Positions 20,654-33,113 of a stretch of DNA of 64,000 nt are shown piece by piece. The stretch comes from Austropuccinia psidii (lineage: Eukaryota > Basidiomycota > Pucciniomycetes > Pucciniales > Sphaerophragmiaceae), in assembly GCA_023105745.1 (NCBI GenBank), contig JALGQZ010000006.1, forward strand, positions 2,467,468 to 2,531,467. Reading direction: 5' to 3'. Below the pieces are notes generated by a model. It worked only from the letters and a program-made list of their open reading frames with translations. It was not told where the DNA came from and searched no databases. The position numbers and the translations under genes are program-made. The first letter of the stretch is position 1. Each line of letters opens with the position of its first letter.

Positions 20654-22856
20654 TCAAACTCTTGAGGCATTTGGGCCAGGCTTGTCTGGACACAAAATGT
20701 GAAAATCCTTGACAAGGTCTGGGGAGTTGGTAAGGTTGGAATCTGGCTCCCAAGTTGTTCTTTCTGGGTCTTCATTGAATCCTTTCCACTCCACTAAATA
20801 CCATAATGAACCTGTCTTGAGTTTTGAGTCCAGAACCTGAGCCACTTCCCATTCTTCTTGCTCTTCCACTATTACTGGAGGTGGTGGCAATTTGTGTCGA
20901 TTTGGGATAGTTGATTTCTTTACTGGTTCTAACAAGGACACATGGAAAACAGGGTGAACTGACTTCCATTGTTGAGGCAACTTGAGGTGATATGCATGGA
21001 TGCCAATCTACTTGAGAACTTCAAAGGGTCCCAACCATCATTCTGAAAGTTTCTTGGTGGTTCTTGTTGTATTGATGTTCTTGGAAGCTAGCCATACTTT
21101 GTCCCCAGGTTGGAAATCAGGTGGAATTGCTCTATTTTTATCTGAATACTTCTTAAAATGCTTTATTTCTGACTTCAATTCTTCTTTGAAAACTTGCTGT
21201 ACTGATTGGAGTTTTGATGATAACTTTCCAGCAGGTGTATCTTGAGAAATGTGAATTGAATCAAAGCTGGGATTTCTTCCATAAATAGTGAAAAATGGAG
21301 ACTGTTTTGTTGATGAATGTTCTGCATTATTATAGGCAAATCCAGCCAGAGGGAGCCAGGTGTGCCAGTCATCTTGATGGTAACTGACATACATCCAAAG
21401 ATACTGTTCTAGAATCTGATTTAACCTCTCTGTCTGTCCATCTGTTTCAGGGTGAAAGGCAGTTGAAAGATCTCTTGATATCTTGAGCTTCTGACACAAT
21501 TGAGTCCAAAATGATGAAACAAATAATGAACCTCTATCACTAACAATACTGATTGGAAGACCATGTTTGGAAAAGACATGATTAATGAATATTTGAGCTA
21601 AGTCCAAAGCAGTGATTGTTGAATAAGTTGGAATAAATATTTCCATTTTTGAAAATCTGTCTACAACTACTAAAATTGAATCAAAGTTTCTTGACAAGGG
21701 CAAGTGAGTGATAAAGTCCATTGATAAAGAATTCCAAGGACCAGATGGAATTTGAAGAGGCTTGAGTAATCCAAACTTCTTATGGTGGATGTTCTTGTTT
21801 CTTGAACATTGCTGACATGAGGACACATAGTCCTTGATGGTTTGATTCATGCCAGCCCAATAAAAATCCCTCTTTATGAGCTTGAGGGTCTTCTCCTGGC
21901 CAGAATGGCCAGCCAACAGTGAGTCATGATGCTTTTGAAGAATGTCCAATTGAATTTCATGATTACTTGGAATGACTACTCTATCTTTGAACAATAATAA
22001 TTTTGCTTGAGGTTCAAGAGAATAGTCTGGGACTGATTCTCCTCTTGCTAATTTCTTGAGGATTTCCTTATAATCTTTGTCTTGCCATACTTGTCTTTGA
22101 ATTTGCTCAACTACATCTGAAAAAATATCAACTTTTAATGAAAAGAATCTTGACTCTTGAATTTCATTTTGCTTGAGAACTTGATGAAAATTTTGAGGAT
22201 TCTTGCTGATGAAATCCACCCCCCTCTCTGGGTACACGTCGTCCTGACATGACAAGGCATCTGGTAAAGTGGCCAGCCTGCCTGGGTGGTAAGTGATGAT
22301 AAAATGGAATTCCGATAGAAATTCAGCCCAACGGGCTTGACGATGAGTAAGGACTTTAGAGGACATAAAATACTGAAGGGAACAATGGTCTGTCAAGACC
22401 TCAAAGGAATCAGAAAGAGAAAGGAGAAAAGCTCTCCAGCGCTTGAGAGCCCAAACTATGCCAAGGAGTTCCTTGTCATGAATTTCATAGTTGAGCTCAG
22501 CTGGTAAGAGCTTGTGACTATCAAATGCAATGGGATGCTTTCCTGAGTCATTCACCTGACTCAGTACAGCACCCAAGGCATAATCAGAAGCATCAGTCTC
22601 TACAATAGTTGGTATAGAAGGATTAAAATGAGAGAGAATAGGAGCAGTGGTGAAAGCTTCTTTGAGTATTTGAAACTGACTAAGAGCTTCCTCATTGAAG
22701 ATATAGGGAGAATCTTTTTTAAGGAGGGAAGTAAGAGCAGAGATTTTTTTGGAATAATTCTTAACGAAACCACGATAAAGGTTGGCAAAGCCAAGAAAAG
22801 ATTGGAGGGCCTTGATGTTCTTGGGCTGAGGCCAATTGAGGATTTGTTGAACTTTT
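20654..22856 (-). pseudogene. Element B pol, 3' half: RT end, RNase H, integrase, chromodomain
   Basis: Starts where D interrupts the reverse transcriptase (22856). Visible on the minus strand: RNase H (TDASDYALGAVLSQ near 22570), integrase zinc site (HHDS...CQQCSRNK near 21800-21930), a complete D,D,E core (SMDFITHLP near 21720, SDRGSLF near 21530, QTERLNQ near 21430) and a chromodomain (WYLVEWKGF near 20790). Two in-frame stops, TGA at 21038-21040 and TAG at 21008-21010, cut off the chromodomain; F has Arg (SERWLGPF) at the first. The integrase active site is preserved, so decay is limited here, but the protein cannot be completed. Confidence 0.9.
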
Positions 22857-24293
22857 TGTCAGGCTGAGTCTATATTGAAGTGGTAATAAGAGTATTTACA
22901 ACTAGAATTATGACTGTGACACGTAGAAAATTAATTTAAAATAAGAGTATTGGGTTTTAAAGATGATTTATAATATAAGTAAGGGGTTCTACTATTGAAT
23001 AATAGTGGTGGTGAATGCTATTGAGAACCCAGGGTGCAATCTTACCAGTTGGGTTACTATAATAAGAGTTACAATAATTAAATATATAATTATACCTGTT
23101 TATTACCCAAGAGTAAAACTGTTTTCGACAGTTTACTACATAGGGTATTCAAGAGCAGGATGAGGAGACAATTCTGGCTGTGAAAAGCCTCCTTTTTATC
23201 CTGAAATGGGGTGGAAAGGGTGCTAGACCTTTCCACGTAGAGGAAGTGAAGATTTTTCACTCTCTAGGACTGACTTGTGGTTTGCAAACAGCCTGTATGC
23301 CCTGTATTGGGCTCAGATGTGGTTTTGAAACCACATCTGGGTGGTTTTCACCAATACAGGGTGAAAATTTTCATTTGGTGACCTCACAGCCTGATTCTGA
23401 CGTGTATGACGCATAGAATGCTGTACATAAACTGTATGGGACCCCAGTATTGAATGACATATGAGGTCTGGAAGTAAAAACATGCTTCTTCGTCTATTTG
23501 ACACCTCATATTCATGGTTATGGGATATTATCCCATGGTAAAGCTGTATATGACAGAAGGTGGGAATTTGACCTTAAAACAACCATAACGTTGTCAATTC
23601 TTGAGATATCAACCTCAAAATCGGTTCAGTGTGTATCCCTATATGTGCTCTACACAATAGTACCTCATTTGATATGGGTATCATTAAATATGGCAAAGTT
23701 ATCCCATGTACAAGAGTTTTGTACATTTGCGTGTTTTAGGCAAAAAGATGTATTGAGCTTGTTTTCCCCATAACTTTTGTTCTAGTTGAGCTATGAAGAA
23801 ATGGATAGTACCATCAGATAGCCCTGATTGTGCTATTTCCAAAAATACCCCACTTCAGGTATCCCACACTAAAACTGTAGAAGTTAGATGAGAGGTGAAT
23901 GTTTTGTTCACCATTATTTGGCCTGAAATTGACCATAACTCCAGTAATATTGGTGTTAGCTCAGTTTGGCTAGTACCATTGAATAGCCCTGTCTTAGAGC
24001 TTCATTCTGAATACCCATTTGATGGGGTTAAGCCTCTCCTTCTAGATTTTAGATGAGAGGTGAAAATTAAGGTTTATGCTCAGCACTAACTTTGAGCAGG
24101 AATAAATTTGTTATTTCTTGTCGTATGGTGATGGGACTTGTATTTTCAGAAAGAGGTGAGTTTCCTCTTTCTTTTGATACCTTTTGAGCTTATTTGGATC
24201 AGCTCCATGTTTTGGTGGTATTTTGGCTATACCATTGGTTTATGGTATTTTGGCTGTCATGCTTGTGCTCTGGTTTTGAGTCACAGGCCGACA
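22857..24293 (-). repeat. 3' LTR of element D (1437 bp)
   Basis: Plus strand TGTCAGGCTGAGTC...GTCACAGGCCGACA. Related copies in the window are the partner LTR, solo LTR H (opposite orientation) and the fragment at 56021-56453. Confidence 0.95.
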
Positions 24294-24305
24294 TACCCTC
24301 CCTCT
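24294..24305 (-). other. Polypurine tract of element D
   Basis: On the minus strand AGAGGGAGGGTA abuts the 3' LTR start TGTCGG, just downstream of the pol end. Confidence 0.8.
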
Positions 24306-24317
24306 AAAAAAGGCTCA

Positions 24318-27300
24318 TCATTGATGAGACTGCTCAGTCCTCCTAGAGCCTCTGAATATCCTCAGATGAAGGTTCCCATCTGGTATGGCATCCTCTGCCA
24401 ACCATTTGTCTTTATCTGCTGTCTGGTTCTTGAATCTGACTAGGTATTGTCTTTGATCTTTCCCATTCAGTCTGATCTTCCTGGACCTGATGATCTTACT
24501 CATCGGTCCAGGGGAGTCCTCCACTTCCACTATCTCTTGTGGTGTGGGGTTCTTTCTCCTTGAGGGGAATTTGTCCTCCTCTGTCTGCAAGTATCATTTG
24601 ACCAAACTCACTGGAAAGACTGGATGTTTCCTTGAAAAGTCCTCAGTGAGTTTGACTTCCACTGCATTTCTTCCTATCAACTTAATGATAGTAAAAGGTC
24701 CTACAAATGAGTCTCTCATCTTTTTAGGTCCTTTGAGATTGTTGAAGTTCAGTGTAGACACTAGCACCTGGTCCCCTTCCTTGAAGTCAGGTTCCATATG
24801 TGATTTGTCCCACCTCTGCTTATTGTATTCTTTTGCCTCAGCTATGCATTTGGCAGCTGTGTCACAGGCCCTCTTCCACATATCATGGAAGTCTTTGGCT
24901 GTGGGATGGATGGTCAGAAGGTTTTTCTTCAAGTGATCCACAGGCAACAGGGGATTCCACCCTTTCTCTACCAAAGCAGGTGTTTTTCCTGGGGTGGAGT
25001 GCTGACTTGTGTTATAAGCCAGTTGGATAGCTGGTAAGAGGGTAACCCAACCATGGGTGTATCCCTCATGGTCCTTGTATTCCATGCCATAGGCACAGAA
25101 TCTTCTGAGGATGTCCTCCATTGTTTGGATCATCCTTTCAGCTAGGCCATCTGTTTGTGGATGGTAAGCTGTTGAAAAAGCAAGTTTGGTACCAAGCATG
25201 TCATATAAGTTAGTCCAAAATTCAGATGTGAATTTTGGGTCCCTATCACTAATGATGATCTTAGGGACTCCACAGGTAGATATGATGTTATTCCAAAACA
25301 ACAGAGCAGTATCCATGGCTGTGTCTTCTTTATGGCATGGTAGACACCTCATGCTCTTGCTGAACCTATCAACTATGATCAAACAGGAATTATAGTTTTC
25401 TTTGCCTCCTGGGACAAGTCCTGTAACCCAGTCCATGTTGATGGTTTCCCATGTTCCTATTTGCCTTTTGGCATCTTTCACAAGTGTTGATGTATTCACT
25501 CAACTCTTGTTCCCACTTGGGCCACCAAGCTGTGCTTGCTACCCTCTCTTTGGTCCTGTCCTCACTCATGTGTCCCATATAGGGGCAGTCATGGCATTCT
25601 TGTAGGATCAATGAGATTTGGTCTCTGTCTACCACTGTGAGTGCACTTGTGTGCTTTTCTCTGTGGTAGAGCAGGCCATCTATAAGAAAAAACTTATTGT
25701 CCTTATAGGCCCTCAACCAGGGTTCTTCCAGCTGGGTTTCCAGTTCTGGACTCCTGTACTTTTGTTGAAGGAGTTGGAGTAGTATGCTACACTGTTTGTG
25801 TTTGGCATAAGACTTCTGTACTGCACTGAAGAATTCATTGTGCAGTTCTGAGGAACTTGTCAAATGAGTTAGGATCAACGCGGACTGAATTGACTAGGTA
25901 ATAAAATTTCCCTTGATTAACAAGATAGCGGTCACAATGATCATGTACCCAACAAGCAGATGCCAAGACACTTCAAAGGGAACATTATGGAGGATAATTC
26001 TTTCAGAAGCGATTTATCGCAGTTAAACGTTGGGGTTACAATGTCATAGCTTGTCTTCATTTAATTATCTTTTAACATGTATATAAATAGACATCTCTTT
26101 TGTTCTTAGAATTATAATTCTGTTTAGACTCGTATTAGTTCTTTCTTTGTTACTTATATCACTCTATAAAAATTATCTACCTTACTCCAGCAAGACTTCA
26201 GGAGGAGTTGAGGTATCTCTTTTTTTCTCAAGCGTTGTCTTATGCGTCATTGCTGACTAGAGCTGTGATCGTAGTATCATTCTGATTCTCGAATTGCTGA
26301 TTAGCTAAATAATAGTATTTGAGTATTAATAACTAGAATCTAGGTATTTAGTTTATGTCTTTGTATCTTTTATACACAACTTGACTAATCGACCTTATTA
26401 TTGTTAGTATTATTGACTACTGGCTTTTAATAATATACTCATAGCAATTAAAGATTAATATAAAACTTCTCTCTGCAGAACTTATTCCCAGTATGGGAGT
26501 TTCTGTCCCTTCTGAGTCAGTGTCACCAATGTCAAGGGTACCACTTTCTGGTGCCCATTCAGATATTCTGAAGTTCTTCCTCCTATCTATTTCCATGAAA
26601 TGGATAGGGATTTTTGCTGCAACTTCTGGGTCATAAGCTGGATTGCTTTTGACATTGTCCAGTGGCCATCTGCATTGGTAGGGCTTTTACCTTCTTTGTA
26701 TATGATGGTCATGTTCCCTCTATACTCCTGGATGGCTATTTGCCATCTCAGCATATGTCTATTTGTAGTCTTCATGTTTAGTAAAGACTTCAAGGCTGTG
26801 CAGTCTGTGTAGACTTCAAAGGATGCACCCTCCAAATAATAATGGAGTTTTTCTAGAGCCCAGACTAGACATAGACATTCAGTCTGGGTGGCCCCATACC
26901 TGGCTTCTGAATCGTTCAGCTGCCTTGAGATGTAGCAAATTACTCCTTCTCTTGGTTCACCATCCATAATTTGTCTTTGGTGAAGGGCTGCTCCTAGGCC
27001 TTGACTGCATGCTGCATCTATATATAACTTGAATGGTAGTTCAAAGTCAGGTAAGATGAGCACAGGTGCATTAGTGAGTTCATATTTGATCCTCTCATAT
27101 GCATCCCTCCTTTCCTTGGTTATTTCAAAAACTACATCTTTTGAACATAACTTGTATAAACTACTAGTTATGTGAGCAAAGTTTTTGATATGGTTTCTGT
27201 AGTAGCTAGCAAACCCATGGAAGAATTGCATCTCTTTGATGCTCTTTGGTACTGATTTTTGCAGTACTGCTGCTACTTTATTCTGGTCAATTGCCAGACT

Positions 27301-30300
27301 AAGAACTGAGACTTTATGTCCTAGAGCCAGTAACTCTTGTTGGCCAAAATTGCACTTTTTAAGTGAAATTTTGAGATTTATGGGTGTGCATTTACTTAGC
27401 ACTCTGTCTATGTATTGCACATGGTCTTCCCATGTCTCTGAGTATATAATGATATCATCAATATATACTACCATCCAGCCTTCCAATATTTCATCTTGAA
27501 ATATTGTGTCCATCACCTCTTGGAAGTGGGCTGGTGCATTCTTGATGCCAAATGGCATTCTGGTGTACTCATATATGCCCATATGGCATATTATTGTGAG
27601 TAATTTCATGGAGTTTGGTTTAACTCCATTTTGGTGGAAGCCTTTCATACAATCCATCTTGGTTATGTATTTGGCTTTGGCCAGCTTATCCAAGGCATGA
27701 GGTATCCTTGGTATAGGGTACCTGTCTGCTTTTGTGTAGTTATTCAGGGCTCTAAAGTCCCAACACAATCTAGACTTGCCATCATGCCAGGTGATGAGGA
27801 CAGGAGTGGTGATTTCCACTATTTCATTATGTCCAATCTTTCTGATAACATCCATGTCCAGGAGTTCATTGATATGTTTCTCAATTTCCTTCCTGGTTTC
27901 CAGGCTTGCTGGATAAGGAGGTCTCCTCAGCATAGGTGGATAAGGCCTTTCCACACCCAGATATAGTTCTATATCATGGCCTTTGATCTTGCCTAATGGT
28001 TCTTCACCAATGGCAAATGCTGGTCTGTTCTTTGTCAGCATCTTCACTAAACTTAGTTTTTGTTTACTGGTGAGGGTAGTGCTAAACTGTCCCTCTCTGA
28101 ATTCCTTCAGAAGTTCTTCTAGTGGATCTTGAGAAGATATCTGGTATATCTCAAGTGAAAATTTCTTTTCCTTGTTAGTACCAATGGTAATGTGCCTATT
28201 TTTACTGTTGTAAATGTCTATGCCATACATCCTCTGGTAATCTGTTCCCAGTAAAAATCCTTGGATGTGGGCATCATTAAGCACTACAAACTCTGGGTTG
28301 AGTCTGATATTACCCTTCCTGTGGGGTATAATTATCTCTTTGATAATTGTCCCAATGGAAGTCATCTTCCCTGATGCACTTTTAAAGTTCTTTGCCTTAG
28401 TGGGCAAGAGCTGTTTTTCCCAATTTGGGAAGTGGGTATCCAGATAATTCCTGGCTACTATGGAGCAGTGTGCTCCACTATCAATGATCAGTGGGTTCTG
28501 AGCATTGTCAATACAAACAGTCATTTTTGTGGCTGTCCCATGTATATATGCGATTCCTTTGGTTTGTGTAACCAGGAATGTTTGTGCATCCTGTGTGTGT
28601 TTGCACAAGTTCTTGTTAGCAGTGTCCTGTGGCATTCCTGCTTCCAACTGTATGTCCTGGATTTCCAGTGGGGTTTCCTCTTGGTATTCCACTAGAAATT
28701 CCTCTCTTGGGTCTTGCTCATCCTCAGATGGTTCTCTGATGGCATCACCCATGGAGTCTGATTCAGAATCCTCTGTTGGAGGTTCTCCCTCAGGGACTTT
28801 CTCTATGGCATAGACTTTCTTCTTTGCCTTTGGACAGTTGTTGGCATAGTGGTCTGTTGAACCACAATTATGGCAAGAATTCTTCTTCTTAGCCACTTTT
28901 GCCACTCTTTCTCTGGGTTTGTCTTCAAACTCTACCCTGAAAGGTTGTTTCTCTCTGAAGTTACTGCTCTTATATGGGGTTAATTTCCCTATATTTGTCC
29001 TTTTCCTTATGTCTTGTAAGGTGTTGGCAATGTCATCTAGAGTGCAATTTTGGTTGCATCTGCATTTGAGTGCATGCTCTAGTTCTCCTGGAAGTTTTGT
29101 CAGAAGTTTGTGATTCCTCATTTGGATGTTCATCTGAGGATCAATGGCTTTAAGTCTTTTAGACTGTCTAAGGCACTACTCATATGGATCTTTGTCCACA
29201 GAGTATTTGTCATTCTCAAATGACATGGTCTTTTGCCATATCCAAGTTCCATTACTGTAATTTTGGATGATTTGACTCTTCCACCATGGCCCGTTTCTTC
29301 TGCCATGGATTTCTTTCATTTCTGTGTACCATATACTTGCATGACCTTTAAATGCAGTATTCAATCTAGCAGTAATCCAGTAGTCTGGTATGCTTGGTAC
29401 ATCAATGAAGAGTCCATCAATATAATATATGAGTTCCATATGATCATATTCTCCTGATCCAGAGAATTTGGGCCAGTTTGAGGCCTCAGGAAGCTGTTTC
29501 AAGGCTTCCTTTTCTGAATAAGACATGCCATCTCCATCCTGGTATTTTGATGGAGATCTTGCCTTATTCAACAACATGGCATCTGGTTTGATGTCATCTG
29601 GTTGATATGGATTCTCCATAGCTTGGCCTTGTGGTTGGGGCTTCAAGCTATGATAGGCATTAAACAATTTGTTAATGTCTTGATCCAGACACTCCCTGTC
29701 CCTTGTGCTGTGGTGTTGTTCTTCAAAGACTATATTCAGTCTTTTGTTGGTTTCTTCAGAGGCGTTTCTCAGTTGAGCATATCCTTCTTGAAGATTCTTA
29801 ACTATTTGTTCCAAGGAGGCTTGAGTTTGTCTCATCCTCTCTTGGCTAGCTTTAATTTCTGCAAACTGCTTTGCAGATTGTTCAGCATATTGGGACATTT
29901 GTAACCACAGTGTATCATTGTTGATGTTACTCTCAGATGTGACAATGTTATTTTCAGTCTGAGTGGGGGTAATGTTTTTATTACTAGGACTACTGATTCT
30001 AGAGTGGTTTACAACTACTTCTGGTTCTTGTGTACTTCTTTTACCAAATCTAACAGCTTCTGGATCATGGGGTCTGACTCTTTCCTCCTCTGGTTGAAGG
30101 AGGCTTTGTTCTTGCCCTTGTTTCCCTTTCTTCTCCTGGAAACTTCCTGGAATTGTGAAGAATGGTGACTCTTGGCCACTGATCTGCTGGTTTCTGAATG
30201 GTTTGAAGCCACTGGAGAGCTGATTTGGCCGGCTCCTTGTGAACCTGAAGGAATCTGAGTAGGCCCTGTCTGGGTTAACTGTTCTTCTATTGCTAGGATA

Positions 30301-30735
30301 GTGGCTTGATTCTCCCTTATCCTCTGTGCCCTTGCCTCCAGGAGTCTGTGCTTCCCGGTAGGATTCCAACCCTTGGTGATTACCATAAGGTCTTTGAAGT
30401 CTATCTCTTTGAGACAGATCTTCTGGAAACTTGATCCCAGTTCTGCCCAGTGAGTTGCTAGGTTGAACCTCTTGTTGTCCATGCTCCATTGAAATAAATC
30501 TTTGAGGAGTTGGTGGATCTGAAGAACTTGATCCATATCTTTCCAGTCCTCTGGTTTGAGGTTTCTGTTGAATTGGAGTGTGAATGGCAAGGTTGATATT
30601 ATCTCCCTCATTGTTTTGCCATCCACCACTGTGTCCAAGGTGTCTTCTTTCAGGTCTTCTGGTTCTGGACAATCCTTCTCTGTCCTCTGGTTGGTTCCTT
30701 TGGAAGCCAAGGTCTCTGGGGTATGCAGGGGACAT
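24318..30735 (-). pseudogene. Element D gag-pol polyprotein, broken
   Basis: ATG at 30735 (MSPAYPRD), then a Gln/Arg/Ser-rich N-terminus, coiled coil, capsid-like region, zinc knuckle (CHNCGSTDHYANNC near 28850), protease (IIDSGAH near 28480), reverse transcriptase (YIDDIII near 27455), RNase H (YIDAACSQ near 27015), integrase zinc site (CERCQKANR near 25470), integrase core (INMDWV, SDRDPKF, LAERM) and a chromodomain tail (QYLVRFKN near 24440). Defects: TAG at 29176-29178; a deletion/frameshift near 26680 after NADG, where C reads NADGLSRW; solo LTR I at 25858-26477; a deletion and frameshift near 25450 between the zinc site and the first catalytic Asp; TGA at 24594-24596. The ATG lies within a candidate 68-nt intron. 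Confidence 0.92.
25858..26477 (+). mobile_element. Solo LTR I (620 bp) inside D pol
   Basis: Begins TGTCAAATGAG and ends CTCTCTGCA, with the 5-bp duplication GAACT at 25853-25857 and 26478-26482. Removing it plus one duplication reconnects the D pol between RNase H and the integrase zinc site. No internal ORF. A TATA-like TATATAAATAG at 26080-26090 suggests plus orientation. It resembles no other LTR here, so the family (copia or gypsy) is undetermined. Confidence 0.85.
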
Positions 30736-31083
30736 ATCAGTGTTTGCAAGAAGTCAAAAACTTTATGTTCTTAGGGTATTTACCTTTGACTGTGCCTTGT
30801 ACAAATTTGTTATCTGCTGATTTGGGCAGTTTGCCTTTGGAGGTTACAACTGGTTTAATAATTGTAATCTTCCCTGTACAAGTAGTTAAGGTGGGTTTAC
30901 CTTGTATTGAAGCAGAGTTTCGTGGTTTTCTACTCCTCTGAGTGGCTATTGGTGTCCACTTTTTTGCTGTAATGAGGCCTTCACTAAGTCTTTTTCCCTT
31001 GCCCTTGCTGCCCTCTGTTTCTGAGGGTGTCACTGGTATGTTGGCCTGTGACTGGGTCTCAAGTGGTATGAAATTTTCTTCCA
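30015..31083 (-). CDS. Element D overlapping second frame, candidate spliced protein of unknown function
   Basis: Exon 31083-30784 is preceded by CTTAACTGAC and TTTGATTCAG (branch and acceptor) and followed by AAAG|GTAAAT. Removing 30716-30783 (68 nt, ending CATACCCCAG) joins it in phase to a frame that runs to 30015, about 333 residues. The protein has an acidic/basic low-complexity N-terminus, a globular core (HQLLKDLFQWSMDNKRF; ITKGWNPTG), a basic RRRKGNKGKNK stretch and a short helical C-terminus. The core aligns with the C protein ([16 protein letters not shown]) despite strong divergence. The frame is open although gag-pol is broken. No recognised domain; a nucleic-acid-binding structural protein is a guess from the basic tail. 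Confidence 0.6.
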
Positions 31084-31676
31084 CTGAATCAAACAGGAAA
31101 AAGAGGACTTATGTCAGTTAAGACTTCTTAAAAGGCTGGTTTTGCACGTCTAAGAATGGCCTCTGGGCTTGTATATTATTACAATATGCCCTTGTATTAT
31201 GACAATGTAATTGAATCAACAATTCCATGTGAAAAATACAGCTTACTGATATGTGGTATACTGTTTGTATACCAATATCTCACAGAATACTTGTATTTAG
31301 CAAGTATAATCTGTCAAAGATGGTGTATTACAGTGTAATTGAGTTAACAATGTACCCAAACACGCCTCAACTGTTGGTTTATCAGTATGAGCTGTCTCAA
31401 TTCAATTAAGAGTCAGGACTGTATTAGTGGCTTAAAGTGTTTTATATAAAAAACACGCCAAAAATACTGGTCTTGTGGTTATTAGACACTTGACAAAATA
31501 CTCTTTAAAATATGAGTATAATAAGAATTAAAATAAATATATATATAAAATATATATGTCAAGAGGAAAAAATGATGCCTAAAAAAGATAAAACAGGTGT
31601 CAATAAATGATAAAAAGAGAAAAAACTTACTTGTAAAGGTCCAAAATAAGTTAAAAACACGGCCAGGCCCCCAAAA
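31084..31676 (-). other. 5' leader of D with candidate first intron
   Basis: A strong 5' splice site, ACAA|GTAAGTTTTT, lies at 31631/31630 shortly after the primer binding site; the acceptor TTTGATTCAG ends at 31084. Splicing 31630-31084 puts an A in front of TGGAAGAA and so creates an ATG. No coding frame inside; the middle is AT-rich with ATATAT runs near 31535-31560. Confidence 0.5.
31658..31673 (-). other. Primer binding site of element D
   Basis: The 16-mer TGGGGGCCTGGCCGTG, identical to that of C, lies three bases from the 5' LTR. Confidence 0.75.
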
Positions 31677-33113
31677 TGTCAGGCTGAGTCTATATTGAAG
31701 TGGTAATAAGAGTATTTACAACTAGAATTATGACTGTGACACGTAGAAAATTAATTTAAAATAAGAGTATTGGGTTTTAAAGATGATTTTTAATATAAGT
31801 AAGGGGTTCTACTATTGAATAATAGTGGTGGTGAGTGCTATTGAGAACCCAGGGTGCCATCTTACCAGTTGGGTTACTATAATAAGAGTTACAATAATTA
31901 AATATATAATTATACCTGTTTATTACCCAAGAGTAAATCTGTTTTTGACAGTTTACTACATAGGGTATTCAAGAGCAGGATGAGGAGACAATTCTGGCTG
32001 TGAAAAGCCTCCTTTTTATCCTGAAATGGGGTGGAAAGGGTGCTAGACCTTTCCAGGTAGAGGAAGTGAAGATTTTTCACTCTCTAGGACTGACTTGTGG
32101 TTTGCAAACAGCCTGTATGCCCTGTATTGGGCTCAGATGTGGTTTTGAAACCACATCTGGGTGGTTTTCACCAATACAGGGTGAAAACTTCCATTTGGGG
32201 ACCTCACAGCCTGATTCTGACGTGTATGACGCGTAGAATGCTTTACAGAAACTGTATGGGACCGCAGTATTGACTGACATATGAGGTCTGGAAGTAAAAA
32301 CATGCTTCTTCGTCTATTTGACACCTCATATTCATGGTTATGGGATATTATCCCATGGTAAAGCTGTATATGACAGAAGGTGGGAATTTGACCTTAAAAC
32401 AACCATAACGTTGTCAATTCTTGAGATATCAACCTCAAAATCGGTTCAGTGTGTAGCCCTGTATGTGCTCTACACAATGGTACCTCATTTGATATGGGTA
32501 TCATTAATTATGGCAAAGTTATCCCATGTACAAGAGTTTTGTACATTTGCGTGTTTTAGGCAAAAAGATGTATTGAGCTTGTTTTCCCCATAACTTTTGT
32601 TCTAGTTGAGCTATAGAGAAATGGATGGCACCATCAGATAGCCCTGATTGTGCTCTTTCCAAAAATACCCCACTTCAGGTACCCCACACTAAAACTTTAG
32701 AAGTTAGATGAGAGGTGAATGTTTTGTTCACCCTTTCTTGGCCTGAAATTGACCATAACTCCAGTAATATTGGTGTTAGCTCAGTTTGGCTGGTACCATT
32801 GGATAGCCCTGGCTTAGAGCTTCATTTTGAATACCCATTTGATGGGGTTAAGCCTATCCTTCTAGATTTTAGGTGAGAGGTGAAAATTAAGGTTTATGCT
32901 CAGCACTAACTTTGAGCAGGAATAACTTTGTTATTTCTTGTCCTATGGTGATGGGACTTGTATTTTCAGAAAAAGGTGAGTTTCTTCTTTCTCTTGATAC
33001 CTTTTGAGCTTATTTGGCTCAGCTCCATGTTTTGGTGGTATCTTGGCTATACCATTGGTTTATGGTATTTTGGCTGTCATGCTTGTGCTCTGGTTTTGAG
33101 TCACAGGCTGACA
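31677..33113 (-). repeat. 5' LTR of element D (1437 bp)
   Basis: TGTCAGGCTGAGTC...GTCACAGGCTGACA, same length as its partner. Right flank CTTTT (33114-33118) is the target duplication; the reverse transcriptase of B resumes immediately after. Confidence 0.95.

Larger units (their letters stand above)
22857..33113 (-). mobile_element. Element D: decayed lineage-1 gypsy element
   Basis: Two 1437-bp LTRs (22857-24293 and 31677-33113), target duplication CTTTT (22852-22856 and 33114-33118), a polypurine tract and the same primer binding site as C. It is inserted in the reverse transcriptase of B. The LTRs differ at a few tens of positions by eye, so D is older than C. Solo LTR I lies inside its pol. 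Gag-pol is broken by a stop, deletions and frameshifts, while the overlapping second frame stays open. Confidence 0.95.
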
